This document shows positions 1-7,987 of a stretch of DNA of 64,000 bases, one piece after another. The stretch spans positions 2,728,001-2,792,000 of the forward strand of contig NZ_JACCFM010000001.1 in assembly GCF_013410665.1 (NCBI RefSeq), in the 5' to 3' direction. A model generated the notes under the pieces. That model was given only the letters and a program-made list of their open reading frames with translations. It had not been told where the DNA came from and made no database searches. Position numbers and translations under genes: made by a program. Position 1 is the first letter of the stretch. Each line of letters opens with the position of its first letter. This DNA is from Leifsonia psychrotolerans. GTDB taxonomy: Bacteria; Actinomycetota; Actinomycetes; Actinomycetales; Microbacteriaceae.

Positions 1-330
1 GTCCCCGTTTGGGTTTACTACTCCGTGCTGCGCATCGTGCTGTTTGCCGTACCGCTCGCCATCCTGCTCGCGCTGCGGGTCGAGTGGTGGCTGTCCGCCC
101 TTCTCGCCGCGCTGATCGGGCTGTGCCTGTCGTACATCTTCCTGCGCAGGTCCCGCAATGCCATGTCGAGCGACCTCTACGCTGCCCGACACCCCGAGAA
201 AGAGCCGATCAGTGACGACGCTGCAAGCGAGGACGCCGCAATCGACCTCGCTGCGGCTGAGGACGCGGCATCCGTTTCAACGACCGCGACCATCTCACAG
301 GCGTCAGAGGGCGAACGCAAGCCCGAGTAG
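1..330 (+). CDS. DUF4229-like small membrane protein, 5' end cut off
   Basis: The reading frame is open to base 1. A GTG lies at 25, but the residues before it (VWVYYSVLRIVLF) match how this family usually begins, so the true start is probably upstream of the window. Two hydrophobic segments (about VLR-IVLFAVPLAILLAL and WLSALLAALIGLCLSYIFL) are followed by RRSR and an acidic, Ala-rich cytoplasmic tail rich in D, E, A and S. This is the usual shape of DUF4229 proteins, which often sit beside menaquinone genes in actinobacteria. The last 27 bases overlap the convergent menA gene. Function unknown. Confidence 0.75.
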   Translation, partial: VPVWVYYSVLRIVLFAVPLAILLALRVEWWLSALLAALIGLCLSYIFLRRSRNAMSSDLYAARHPEKEPISDDAASEDAAIDLAAAEDAASVSTTATISQASEGERKPE

Positions 331-1308
331 CAGCCCGTAGCCGAGACCGGCGAAGCTCGTGAGCTTCAGCGCCAGAATCAGCTCGCGTGAGGTCTTCGCG
401 GTCACCGTGATCAACACGGCGGGCAGTGCCAACAGCAGCATAAAGAACGTGAAGAATGCCAACGGGTAGAAGAGTGTGAAGAACCCGACGATCACGAACG
501 GCACCAGCAGGAACACGCAGTAGGCCACGCGCGCGGCTCGGTTGCCCAGTCGCACGGCGAGGGTGCGTTTGCCCGCGGCCGCGTCGGTTGCGATGTCGCG
601 GATGTTGTTCACCATCAGCACGGCACACGAGATGAGGCCGATTCCGACGGCGCCGAGCCAGCTCTCGGTGTTGATCGTGCCCACCTGCACATAGGTGGTT
701 CCGAGGGTGGCCACCAGTCCGAAGAAGACGAAGACGAACAGTTCGCCGAGCCCGGAATAGCCGTAGGGCTTCTTGCCGCCGGTGTAGAACCAGGCGGCAA
801 GGATGGCAACGGCGCCGACCGCGAGCAGCCACCAGTGCTGGCTCAGAATCACGAGGGTGAGGCCGGCGACGGCGGCGAGGCCGAAGAAGACCAGGGCAAC
901 CTTCAGCACGGTTGCCGGTTTTGCCGCCCCCGAGCCGGTGAGCCGAGCCGGGCCCACGCGGAATGCGTCGGTGCCCCGGATGCCGTCCGAGTAGTCGTTC
1001 GCGTAGTTCACGGCGATCTGCAGAAACAGTGCCACCAGCAGGGCGAGCACGGCCCGCACCGGGTGGAAGATTCCGGGCCCGCTGGCCACAACGGCGGCTC
1101 CGGTACCGATCGCGACGGGCGCGATGGCCAGGGGCAGCGTGCGCAGGCGCGCCCCGCTGACCCAGTCGCCCAGCGTCGCCGGCTTCACGTGCGCCGGGTT
1201 CTTACTCACTCCCGTGTGCCGACGTGCCGGGTTGCCCGACGTGCCGGTGCGCTTGTTCGACATGTTCTGCTGAGTGTTCGGCCGTTTCGGCCGTGATCCG
1301 TGTGCCAC
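304..1308 (-). CDS. menA: 1,4-dihydroxy-2-naphthoate polyprenyltransferase
   Basis: This integral membrane UbiA-family prenyltransferase attaches the polyprenyl chain to DHNA in menaquinone synthesis. The first Asp-rich prenyl-diphosphate motif is visible as NYANDYSDG at residues 101-109, and a second, NNIRDIATD, lies near residue 235. About eight hydrophobic segments follow a basic, low-complexity N-terminus. The GTG at 1308 gives 334 aa; the ATG at 1263 (MSNKR) would give 319 aa and is equally plausible, since neither start has a strong Shine-Dalgarno. It lies directly downstream of menE on the same strand (9 bases from the GTG), so the two are probably co-transcribed. It overlaps the end of the convergent DUF4229 gene. 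Confidence 0.93.
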   Translation of the reverse strand: MAHGSRPKRPNTQQNMSNKRTGTSGNPARRHTGVSKNPAHVKPATLGDWVSGARLRTLPLAIAPVAIGTGAAVVASGPGIFHPVRAVLALLVALFLQIAVNYANDYSDGIRGTDAFRVGPARLTGSGAAKPATVLKVALVFFGLAAVAGLTLVILSQHWWLLAVGAVAILAAWFYTGGKKPYGYSGLGELFVFVFFGLVATLGTTYVQVGTINTESWLGAVGIGLISCAVLMVNNIRDIATDAAAGKRTLAVRLGNRAARVAYCVFLLVPFVIVGFFTLFYPLAFFTFFMLLLALPAVLITVTAKTSRELILALKLTSFAGLGYGLLLGLAFAL

Positions 1309-1317
1309 GCACTTATG

Positions 1318-2592
1318 TTAGCGGCCGGATGCGTGGGACTCTCCGCGCACCAGCTCGATGAGCGACTGCCTGTCGGGTTTGCCCGATGCCAGCAGCGGGA
1401 TCACCGGTACGATCACCAGCCGAGCCGGCCGCGCAGCCTTGCCGAGCGCCGTGCCCACAGCCTGCCGAATCTGCTCCAACCGAATCTGGGTGCGACGGAT
1501 GTCGGCCTGCTCGCCGTTCCCTCCCGCCGCGACGACCACCGGCACCTGCCCCCATTCGGAATCGGATGCGGCGAGCACGACGGCGTCACCGCATCCGGGC
1601 AGTGCGCGCAGCACCCGTTCGACGGCATCGAGCGAGACTTTCTCGCCGCCGGAGATGATCACGTTGTCGGCGCGGCCGAGCACGCGCACCGCACCTGCGG
1701 CATCCACCTCGCCGAGGTCCCCTGTGCGATACCAGCGCACGCCGTGCTCATCGACGAACCGCTCCCGGGTGCGCTTGACGTCGTTCCAATAGCCCTGTGC
1801 GAGCACCGAGCCCGACAGTTCGAGTTCGCCGCCGACGATGCGCACGCGCGTGTCACCGATCGGCACTCCGTTGTAGACGCAGCCGCCGGCGGTTTCGGAC
1901 GAACCGTAGGTGCGCACCAGATTCAGATCGAGCTCGGCCGCGCGCGCGACGAGCTCGGGCCGGATGGCCTGGCCGCCGACGAGGATCGCGCTGAAGCGGC
2001 GAACGACGGCCAGCACCCGTGGGCTGACGTCGGCCGCCTCGAGAAGGCGAGCGAATTGCACGGGAACCAGAGAGGTGTAGAGCCGGGGCTCGGTGAGCAA
2101 TTCGGCGTAGTCGGCGAACACCTCGGGGTCGAAGTGCCCGCTGGGCAGAATGATCGGCGTGGTATGGGCGGCGATCGAGCGCACGAGAACCTGCACTCCA
2201 GCCACATAGTGAGCCGGAACCGCCAACAGCCACTGCCCGTCGCCGCCGAGCGCCGCACTCGTGGCCGCAGCCCCCGACAGCAGGGCGTCGGTGCTGAGCA
2301 TGACGCGCTTGGGTTCGGCCGTCGACCCCGACGTCTCGATCACGACCGCCACCGACTGCGGAACGCGGCCGCTCTCGCCCGGCGCATCCGGCGTGCCCGA
2401 CGCATCTGGCGTTCCCAACGAGCCCGACGTGCCCGGCGTACCCGACGTGCCCGGCGTACCCGACGTGCCCGGCGTACCCGACGTGCCCGGTACCGGGAGC
2501 ACCGCAGGACCATCGCCGGAGAGCGCCGCCCGGAGAGCCGCGAGAACGTCGACCGGTTGCGTGGCCGACACTGTCACGAGAGCACGGCTCAT
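1318..2592 (-). CDS. menE: o-succinylbenzoate--CoA ligase
   Basis: An AMP-forming (ANL superfamily) ligase that activates o-succinylbenzoate to its CoA thioester for MenB. The phosphate-binding loop ETSGSTAEPKR is at residues 86-96, YGSSETAGG near 237 and YRTGDLGEVD further on. The C-terminal GGEKVSLDAVE and SGKPDRQSL end the protein with the catalytic Lys. At 424 aa it is a short form, as in many actinobacterial MenE proteins. Residues about 35-58 are an unusual PGTSGT hexapeptide repeat encoded by an 18-bp minisatellite, placed just before the ATP-binding loop where the domain normally begins. It probably forms an operon with menA. Confidence 0.92.
   Translation of the reverse strand: MSRALVTVSATQPVDVLAALRAALSGDGPAVLPVPGTSGTPGTSGTPGTSGTPGTSGSLGTPDASGTPDAPGESGRVPQSVAVVIETSGSTAEPKRVMLSTDALLSGAAATSAALGGDGQWLLAVPAHYVAGVQVLVRSIAAHTTPIILPSGHFDPEVFADYAELLTEPRLYTSLVPVQFARLLEAADVSPRVLAVVRRFSAILVGGQAIRPELVARAAELDLNLVRTYGSSETAGGCVYNGVPIGDTRVRIVGGELELSGSVLAQGYWNDVKRTRERFVDEHGVRWYRTGDLGEVDAAGAVRVLGRADNVIISGGEKVSLDAVERVLRALPGCGDAVVLAASDSEWGQVPVVVAAGGNGEQADIRRTQIRLEQIRQAVGTALGKAARPARLVIVPVIPLLASGKPDRQSLIELVRGESHASGR
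2410..2490 (-). repeat. 18-bp in-frame minisatellite inside menE
   Basis: On the plus strand the unit CCCGACGTGCCCGGCGTA repeats nearly perfectly about four times, with degenerate flanking units (CCCAACGAG, CATCTGGCG). Because 18 is a multiple of three, copy-number change keeps menE in frame and lengthens or shortens a PGTSGT peptide linker. Confidence 0.85.
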
Positions 2593-2621
2593 GACGCTCG
2601 CCCCGAGCCGCCCACCAGTCC

Positions 2622-2682
2622 CGCGAACGAGCAGTTGTTGTTGCCTCGGGCCGGCGGAAGCAACAACAACTGCTCGTTCGCG
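2622..2682. repeat. Palindromic intergenic element, copy A
   Basis: A perfect inverted repeat with 23-bp arms (2622-2644 and 2660-2682) around a 15-base loop. The core is GAGCAGTTGTTG on the left and CAACAACTGCTC on the right. It lies between menB (upstream) and menE (downstream) on the minus strand. The same core recurs at 14225-14285 and 17561-17623, so this is a dispersed REP-like family rather than a single terminator. In RNA each copy would form a very stable hairpin. Confidence 0.88.
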
Positions 2683-2727
2683 AGGGGTCGAGGTCCGGAA
2701 TAAGCCATCGGCGGGTTCGCCAACGGG

Positions 2728-3639
2728 TCAGTACTGCCAGGGATACGGGCCCCAGTCGGGATCCCGTTTTTCAAGGAAGGAGTCGCGACCTTCGACGGCC
2801 TCGTCGGTGCCGTAGGCCAACCGGGTCGCCTCACCGGCGAACACTTGCTGGCCGACCAGCCCGTCGTCGACCGCGTTGAACGCAAACTTGAGCATACGGA
2901 TGGCCGTGGGCGACTTGGTCAGGATGTCGTAGGCCCACTCGAGGGCCTTCTCTTCCAGCTGGGCATGTGGCACAACCGCATTCACTGCACCCATCTCATA
3001 GGCGCGCTGCGCCGAGTACTCACGAGCGAGGAAAAACACCTCACGGGCGAACTTCTGCCCGATCTGACGCGCGAAGTATGCGCTGCCGTAGCCTGCGTCG
3101 AATGAGCCAACGTCGGCATCCGTCTGCTTGAATTTTGCGTGTTCGGCGCTGGCGATGCTGAGGTCGCAGACCACGTGGAGCGAATGGCCGCCTCCGGCTG
3201 CCCAGCCGGGAATCACGGCGATCACGACCTTGGGCATGAACCGAATCAGGCGTTGAACCTCCAGAATATGCAGGCGGCCCAAGGCCGTCGGTGCCGGAGC
3301 CCCGTGAGCATCGTCGCCCTCATATTTGTACCCGTCACGGCCCCGGATGCGCTGGTCACCGCCCGAGCAGAACGCCCAGCCGCCATCTTTCGGACTCGGC
3401 CCGTTTCCGGTCAGCAGAACCACCCCGATGCGCGGGTTAGTTCGAGCATGTTCGAGCGCCGCATGCAGTTCGTCGACCGTGCGCGGGCGAAAAGCGTTGC
3501 GCACCTCCGGCCGGTTGAAGGCGATGCGTGCCACCCGCCCCGAGAGGTCGTGATGGTACGTGACATCGGTGAGGGCGTCGAAGCCTGCAACGTTCTGCCA
3601 GCTGGTCGGGTCAAAGAGCTCAGAAACCTGTTCGGTCAT
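2728..3639 (-). CDS. menB: 1,4-dihydroxy-2-naphthoyl-CoA synthase
   Basis: This crotonase-fold enzyme performs the Dieckmann-type ring closure of o-succinylbenzoyl-CoA to DHNA-CoA. The 303-aa length is right for actinobacterial MenB. Family hallmarks are FNRPEVRNAFRPRTVDEL near the N-terminus, the oxyanion-hole stretch GWAFCSGGDQRIRG near residue 100, the AGGGHSLHVVCD loop and the SFDAGYGSAY segment, with the C-terminal DWGPYPW tail typical of MenB. It is upstream of menE/menA on the same strand, separated from menE by palindromic element A. Confidence 0.95.
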   Translation of the reverse strand: MTEQVSELFDPTSWQNVAGFDALTDVTYHHDLSGRVARIAFNRPEVRNAFRPRTVDELHAALEHARTNPRIGVVLLTGNGPSPKDGGWAFCSGGDQRIRGRDGYKYEGDDAHGAPAPTALGRLHILEVQRLIRFMPKVVIAVIPGWAAGGGHSLHVVCDLSIASAEHAKFKQTDADVGSFDAGYGSAYFARQIGQKFAREVFFLAREYSAQRAYEMGAVNAVVPHAQLEEKALEWAYDILTKSPTAIRMLKFAFNAVDDGLVGQQVFAGEATRLAYGTDEAVEGRDSFLEKRDPDWGPYPWQY

Positions 3640-3800
3640 TCCGCCAGCCTACGCGTCTCCCCCCGCGTCGTTCGCGGCTATGAACCGCTCGCGCGCTCAA
3701 TCGACGATATAACGCACCCTTTTGGGGGCCGCGTCAAGCCCCTTGCCGCACTAACGAGGCGGGACTGTACTTAGTATCCGGTCAATTTCGGGAGGCAGCC

Positions 3801-4859
3801 TTGCGCGATATCGTGAAGTCGGATCAGCATTCGGGGACAACCGTTGATATTCCCAACGCGCACTCCCCACGCCGCACCTTGGCCTCGTCAGTGACAACGA
3901 CCACGGTGCCGGCGTCGCCCGCGGCGACGCGCGCCGCCTACCCCGCCAGTTCGCATTACTCCCGAGCGTCAACCGACGCTTTTGGCGACTATCTGCGTCT
4001 GATTGGCAAGGGGCATCTGTTGAACGCCGAGGAAGAGGTCGACCTGGCCCGGCGCATCGAAGTGGGCCTCTTCGCCGATGAACGGCTGAGTAAAGGTGAG
4101 GCGACCCCCGAAGAAGCGAGGGAGCTCGCCACACTCGCCCATGACGGGCACCGAGCAAAGAATGACTTCATCGAGTCCAATCTGCGGCTCGTGGTGAGCA
4201 TCGCGAAACACTATTCGGGCCGCGGCGTACCGATCATGGATCTGGTGCAAGACGGAAACATCGGCCTGGTGCGCGCCGTCGAGAAATACGACTTCATGAC
4301 CGGCTACAAGTTCTCGACGTATGCCACGTGGTGGATCCGCCAGGCCATCCACCGCGGCATGGCAGACAAGTCGCGCATGATCCGCATCCCGGTGCACACG
4401 GCCGAAAAGCTTAACAAGATCAAACGCATCCGTCGCGACCTCACCGGCTCACTCGACCGGGAACCCACCGAACGCGAGATTGCCGACGTGGCTCAGATGT
4501 CGGCCAGCGACGTTGCCCGCCTGCTGCTCTACGACAACGAGCCGATCTCACTGCATTCGCCGGTTGGCGACGGCGTCGGCGACATCGCCGAGTTGATCAT
4601 TGATGATGACCTGCCCCAACCCGATGAATACGCCACAATCACCCTGCGGGCAGCCGACATCTTGTTCTACCTTGAGGCGCTTCCGCCCCGCGAGCGATCG
4701 ATCCTGCGCGCCAGGTTCGGACTTGACGGCGACGAACCCCACACGCTCGACCAAATCGCACTCGTCGAGGGCGTCACCCGCGAACGAGTACGTCAGATCG
4801 AAAAGCGCGCCTTGGCCATGCTTCACGTTCCACGCCTGGAGCGCTACCTTCGCGACTAA
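3801..4859 (+). CDS. RNA polymerase sigma-70 family factor, group 2 (SigA/SigB-like)
   Basis: The protein has 352 aa. Regions 1.2 (about residues 58-95), 2 (about 121-200: NLRLVVSIAKHYSGRG, DLVQDGNIGLVRAVEKYD and the -10 helix YATWWIRQAIHR), 3, and 4 (LPPRERSILRARFGL ... GVTRERVRQIEKRAL) are all present. It lacks the long acidic region 1.1 of a primary sigma factor, having instead a Ser/Thr-rich 55-residue N-terminus. A group 2 (SigB/HrdB-paralog) role in non-essential or stress transcription is therefore inferred. The start is TTG at 3801, set by GGGAGG at about 3790-3795. It is divergent from menB. Confidence 0.9.
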   Translation: MRDIVKSDQHSGTTVDIPNAHSPRRTLASSVTTTTVPASPAATRAAYPASSHYSRASTDAFGDYLRLIGKGHLLNAEEEVDLARRIEVGLFADERLSKGEATPEEARELATLAHDGHRAKNDFIESNLRLVVSIAKHYSGRGVPIMDLVQDGNIGLVRAVEKYDFMTGYKFSTYATWWIRQAIHRGMADKSRMIRIPVHTAEKLNKIKRIRRDLTGSLDREPTEREIADVAQMSASDVARLLLYDNEPISLHSPVGDGVGDIAELIIDDDLPQPDEYATITLRAADILFYLEALPPRERSILRARFGLDGDEPHTLDQIALVEGVTRERVRQIEKRALAMLHVPRLERYLRD

Positions 4860-4972
4860 TGAAACTATGTCACATTATGAACACGGTCACCCCTCTGTAC
4901 CCCGCGCAGCTCTTCCCAGGCATCCGCTCAACGGCGTATGGTCTCAGCTACCCGACTGTCTGGAGTGGCGCT

Positions 4973-5293
4973 GTGGGAAAACTGACCTATAACTCGATGC
5001 TGACGGCAGACTTTGACGACCGCGTGTTAGCCCATATTCAGGTCGTCATCGGAGCCAAGCTCCGGCGCGGGGAAGCGTTCTATTTCAGCTGGCGTGACGA
5101 TCCCAAGTCCGGCGACGGGCGAAGCGCGATTTGGATTCACCCCGGCATCGCGCTGACGTTCAAATATTTCGGCGGTCGCGCGCCCTCACTGAACCGGGGC
5201 TGGATCGACGCTCTGATGACGACCGCTAATTCATCGGCCGGCCTGCAGATCGTTCCGGAGCCACCCAACCTCACCAATGATCCCAAGGGATGA
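4973..5293 (+). CDS. DUF7882 family protein
   Basis: A small soluble protein of 106 aa starting at GTG 4973 with a GGAG seven bases upstream. The start is supported by the family-typical opening VGKLTYNS; the in-frame ATG at 4859 would add an unlikely leader. Conserved-looking blocks are DFDDRVLAHIQVVIGAKLRRGEAFYFSW and IWIHPGIALTFKYFGGR. Such proteins are common in Microbacteriaceae and of unknown function. Its stop overlaps a possible ATG of the next gene, so the pair is probably one operon downstream of the sigma gene. Confidence 0.7.
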   Translation: MGKLTYNSMLTADFDDRVLAHIQVVIGAKLRRGEAFYFSWRDDPKSGDGRSAIWIHPGIALTFKYFGGRAPSLNRGWIDALMTTANSSAGLQIVPEPPNLTNDPKG

Positions 5294-5301
5294 GGAATGA
5301 C

Positions 5302-5565
5302 ATGAACAGGGTCGACATCGTCTACGGCGGCAGCGAATACTCCCTCGGCGGCCGAACTGCGGAATCGATTCAGCAGGAGATCACCGCCGCCATGTCGGCG
5401 CACACCCCCTACTGGTTGCCGGTCAATCGTGGTGGTGGACGGTTCGAGGGCGCCTTTCTCTTGATCAGCACCGGCATTCCGATTGCCGTCGTCAGCACGC
5501 GCGTAAGTTCCGACGTCGACGACGACGCGGCCGACGACGATGCCGTCTTCATCGACTCCGACTGA
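5302..5565 (+). CDS. Hypothetical small acidic protein
   Basis: The protein is 87 aa, starting at ATG 5302 ([10 protein letters not shown]) behind GAGGA at 5292-5296. The ATG at 5290 overlaps the upstream stop (ATGA) and would add four residues. It has a small alpha/beta-like body ([29 protein letters not shown]) and an Asp-rich tail ([17 protein letters not shown]). I do not recognise a family. Tight coupling to the DUF7882 gene suggests they act together. Confidence 0.6.
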   Translation: MNRVDIVYGGSEYSLGGRTAESIQQEITAAMSAHTPYWLPVNRGGGRFEGAFLLISTGIPIAVVSTRVSSDVDDDAADDDAVFIDSD

Positions 5566-5580
5566 CCGACGTCGCCTGAT

Positions 5581-5625
5581 CGGCCGCCGTTTGCTCGGCC
5601 GCCGTTTGCTCGGCCGCCGTTTGCT
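5581..5625. repeat. Three perfect 15-bp tandem repeats
   Basis: The unit CGGCCGCCGTTTGCT occurs three times head to tail in the 102-bp gap before menC. It starts 15 bases after the upstream stop codon and ends about 42 bases before the menC start. Confidence 0.9.
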
Positions 5626-5667
5626 CGACCTCCGACCGATCGGGCGGCTGGGTGCCAGACTGGACGC

Positions 5668-6648
5668 ATGCTGCCGCACCTCGATGAACTGTTGGGCACC
5701 GCACGCGTGGTGTCGTTGCCACTGGTAACCCGCTTCCGTGGAATTGATTCGCGTGAAGCACTGCTTCTGCGTGGCCCGGAAGGCTGGAGCGAGTTCTCGC
5801 CGTTCGTGGAATACGACGACGCTGAGGCCGCCACCTGGCTGTGGGCTGCACTCGAATTCGGCTGGTCCCCGACGCCGCCGACCGTGCGTGAGCGCATCCC
5901 GGTCAACGCCACTGTGCCGGCTGTCACGCCCGACGCCGTCGCCAGCGTGCTGGCCCGCTTCCCCGGCTGCCGCACCGCCAAGGTCAAGGTGGCCGGTCCC
6001 GGCGACACGCTGGCGGATGACGTGGCACGCGTGCGGGCCGTACGCGCAGCCCTCGGGCCAGCCGGCCGGGTGCGCGTCGATGCCAATGGGCTCTGGAACC
6101 TCGACGAGGCCGAACATGCCATCCACGCCCTGGCCGAGTTCGATCTCGAGTATGTCGAGCAGCCCTGCATGAGCATCGACGAACTCGCCGAGATTCGGCG
6201 CCGCACCCACTACCTCGGAGTGCCGATTGCCGCCGACGAGAGTGTGCGCCGCAGCGACGACCCGCTGGCCGTCGCCCGGGCCGGCGCCGCCGACATCCTG
6301 GTGCTGAAAGCGCAACCGCAGGGCGGCATCCGTGCGGCGCTGTCGGTCAGCGCGCAGACCGGGCTGCCCGTCGTTGTCTCGAGCGCCCTCGACACGTCGG
6401 TTGGCATTGCGATGGGCGCCTATCTCGCGGCCGCGCTGCCGGAGCTGGAGTTTGATTGCGGGCTCGGCACGGCGTCTCTGCTCGCAGCGGATGTCACATC
6501 CGAGCCGCTTCGACCAGCCGGTGGATCGATCCCGGTGCGCCGCGTGGAGCCGGATGCCGCGTTGCTCGACCGGTATGCGGCCTCACCACAGCGCCGCGAC
6601 TGGTGGCTGGAGCGCCTGGCGCGCGTCTATGAGGTCGTCGCCGACTGA
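5668..6648 (+). CDS. menC: o-succinylbenzoate synthase
   Basis: An enolase-superfamily dehydratase making o-succinylbenzoate from SHCHC in menaquinone synthesis. Catalytic and metal residues are in place: KVKV with the base Lys at 105/107, metal ligands Asp137 (VDANG), Glu163 (VEQPC) and Asp189 (ADES), and the second Lys213 (LKAQPQ). Length is 326 aa, typical of the actinobacterial short form. It is on the opposite strand to menA/E/B and separated from them by the sigma-factor block. The first copy of the downstream repeat overlaps its stop codon. Confidence 0.93.
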   Translation: MLPHLDELLGTARVVSLPLVTRFRGIDSREALLLRGPEGWSEFSPFVEYDDAEAATWLWAALEFGWSPTPPTVRERIPVNATVPAVTPDAVASVLARFPGCRTAKVKVAGPGDTLADDVARVRAVRAALGPAGRVRVDANGLWNLDEAEHAIHALAEFDLEYVEQPCMSIDELAEIRRRTHYLGVPIAADESVRRSDDPLAVARAGAADILVLKAQPQGGIRAALSVSAQTGLPVVVSSALDTSVGIAMGAYLAAALPELEFDCGLGTASLLAADVTSEPLRPAGGSIPVRRVEPDAALLDRYAASPQRRDWWLERLARVYEVVAD

Positions 6649-6978
6649 CCCACGGATGCCCGCTGGTCGAGCCTGTCGAGACCCCGCAAGCCGTACTCGA
6701 GACTCAGCACGAGATCTCGACACGCTCGATCAACGAGTGGGACGCTCGACCAACGGGTGACCCACGGATGCCCGCTGGTCGAGCCTGTCGAGACCCCGCA
6801 AGCCGTACTCGAGACTCAGCACGAGATCTCGACACGCTCGATCAACGGGTGGGACGCTCGATCAACGAGTGGGACGCTCGATCAACGAGTGGGACGCTCG
6901 ATCAACGAGTGGGACGCTCGACCAACGGGTGACCCACGGATGCCCGCTGGTCGAGCCTGTCGAGACCCCGCAAGCCGC
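6647..6978. repeat. Tandem repeat array between convergent menC and ccsB
   Basis: A block beginning GACCCACGGATGCCCGCTGG starts at 6647, 6759 and 6931. The first two copies are 112 bp apart. The second interval is 172 bp because a 20-bp subunit (GGGACGCTCGATCAACGAGT-like) is present three extra times. Each full unit contains an imperfect inverted repeat, TCGAGCCTGTCGAGA and TCTCGACACGCTCGA, so each can fold into a hairpin. The array fills the whole space between the two convergent genes. The same inverted-repeat arms recur in the larger array at 47.5-49.4 kb. Confidence 0.9.
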
Positions 6979-6981
6979 CGT

Positions 6982-7977
6982 CTAAAGACCCGAGTACGCG
7001 TGCAAGCCCTTAAAGAACACGTTCACGATGCCGAAGTTGAACATCACGGCCGAGAAGCCGATAATGGCCAGCCAGGCGGAGCGTGAACCACGCCATCCGC
7101 GGGTCGCTCGAGCGTGAATGTACCCGGCATAGATGACCCAGATGATGAAGGTCCAGACTTCCTTGGTGTCCCAGCCCCAGTACCGGCCCCAGGCGGCTTC
7201 CGCCCAGACCGAACCGGCCATCAGGGTGAAGGTCCACAGAATGAAGCCGATGATGTTGATGCGGTAGGCCAGGTTCTCGAGCGTAACTGCCGACGGCAGC
7301 GTGGCGAGGAACTTGAGCCGCATCGCCTTGCCCTCAGCTAAGAGACCCTCACGGCGGAACTGCAGCAACTGCACCGCCGACAGCGCGAAGCCGAGCGCGA
7401 AGAAGCCCGTGCCGAGTGTGGCGACGAACACGTGGATGACCAGCCAGAACGACTGCAATGCCGGTGGCAGCGGCGCGACCTCAACGTAGAAGTTCAGTGC
7501 GGCGACCCCGAGAAGCACCAACACGAGTCCGGTGACGAACGTTCCGAGGAACCGAAGGTCGACCCGGGTGATCACGATGAGGAACACCGTCATGATCACG
7601 AGCGTGCCCGTCATCGCGAACTCGTACATGTTCGCCCACGGCACCCGTCCGGCGGCGATTCCACGCAACACGTCGGCCACCAGGTGCAATACCCAGGCCA
7701 AAACGGTGAGCGAGACGCCGATGCGCAGGCTCTTCGACCGGCCGTACGGCGTCGCCGCGTCGTTCGACATGCGGGCGCTGAGCTTGGTGAGCGTCGCTGT
7801 GCCGCCCGCCGACCCTTGAGCGGATGCCCTGGCATCCGCCGTCGAGGCTGCGGCTACTTCGGCTGCACCCACCGCGGACGAGCGCCGTGCCAGGTCGACC
7901 GCGAAGGCGATGAAGGCCAACGCGTACACGGCCATGGCCGAGTAGAGACTGAGAATTGAGAGATCGTTGAGATTCAC
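6982..7977 (-). CDS. ccsB: System II cytochrome c biogenesis protein CcsB (ResC)
   Basis: A polytopic membrane protein that with ResB exports haem and ligates it to apocytochrome c outside the membrane. The haem-handling WWD-type motif is visible as WGRYWGWDTKEVW, and several conserved His residues flank it (HLVADVLRG, VIHVFVATLGTG, YIHARATRG). I place the start at GTG 7977 (VNLNDLSILSLYSAM, 331 aa). An upstream extension to 8133 overlaps resB, is basic, and looks non-native. It is the last gene of the minus-strand operon, 10 bases after the resB stop. Confidence 0.93.
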   Translation of the reverse strand: MNLNDLSILSLYSAMAVYALAFIAFAVDLARRSSAVGAAEVAAASTADARASAQGSAGGTATLTKLSARMSNDAATPYGRSKSLRIGVSLTVLAWVLHLVADVLRGIAAGRVPWANMYEFAMTGTLVIMTVFLIVITRVDLRFLGTFVTGLVLVLLGVAALNFYVEVAPLPPALQSFWLVIHVFVATLGTGFFALGFALSAVQLLQFRREGLLAEGKAMRLKFLATLPSAVTLENLAYRINIIGFILWTFTLMAGSVWAEAAWGRYWGWDTKEVWTFIIWVIYAGYIHARATRGWRGSRSAWLAIIGFSAVMFNFGIVNVFFKGLHAYSGL

Positions 7978-7987
7978 GGTTGTAAGC

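Noticed and set aside
1300..2703. 467-aa plus-strand ORF opposite menE
   Set aside because: Shadow of menE on the other strand; composition is His/Arg/Asp-rich and no domain is recognisable.
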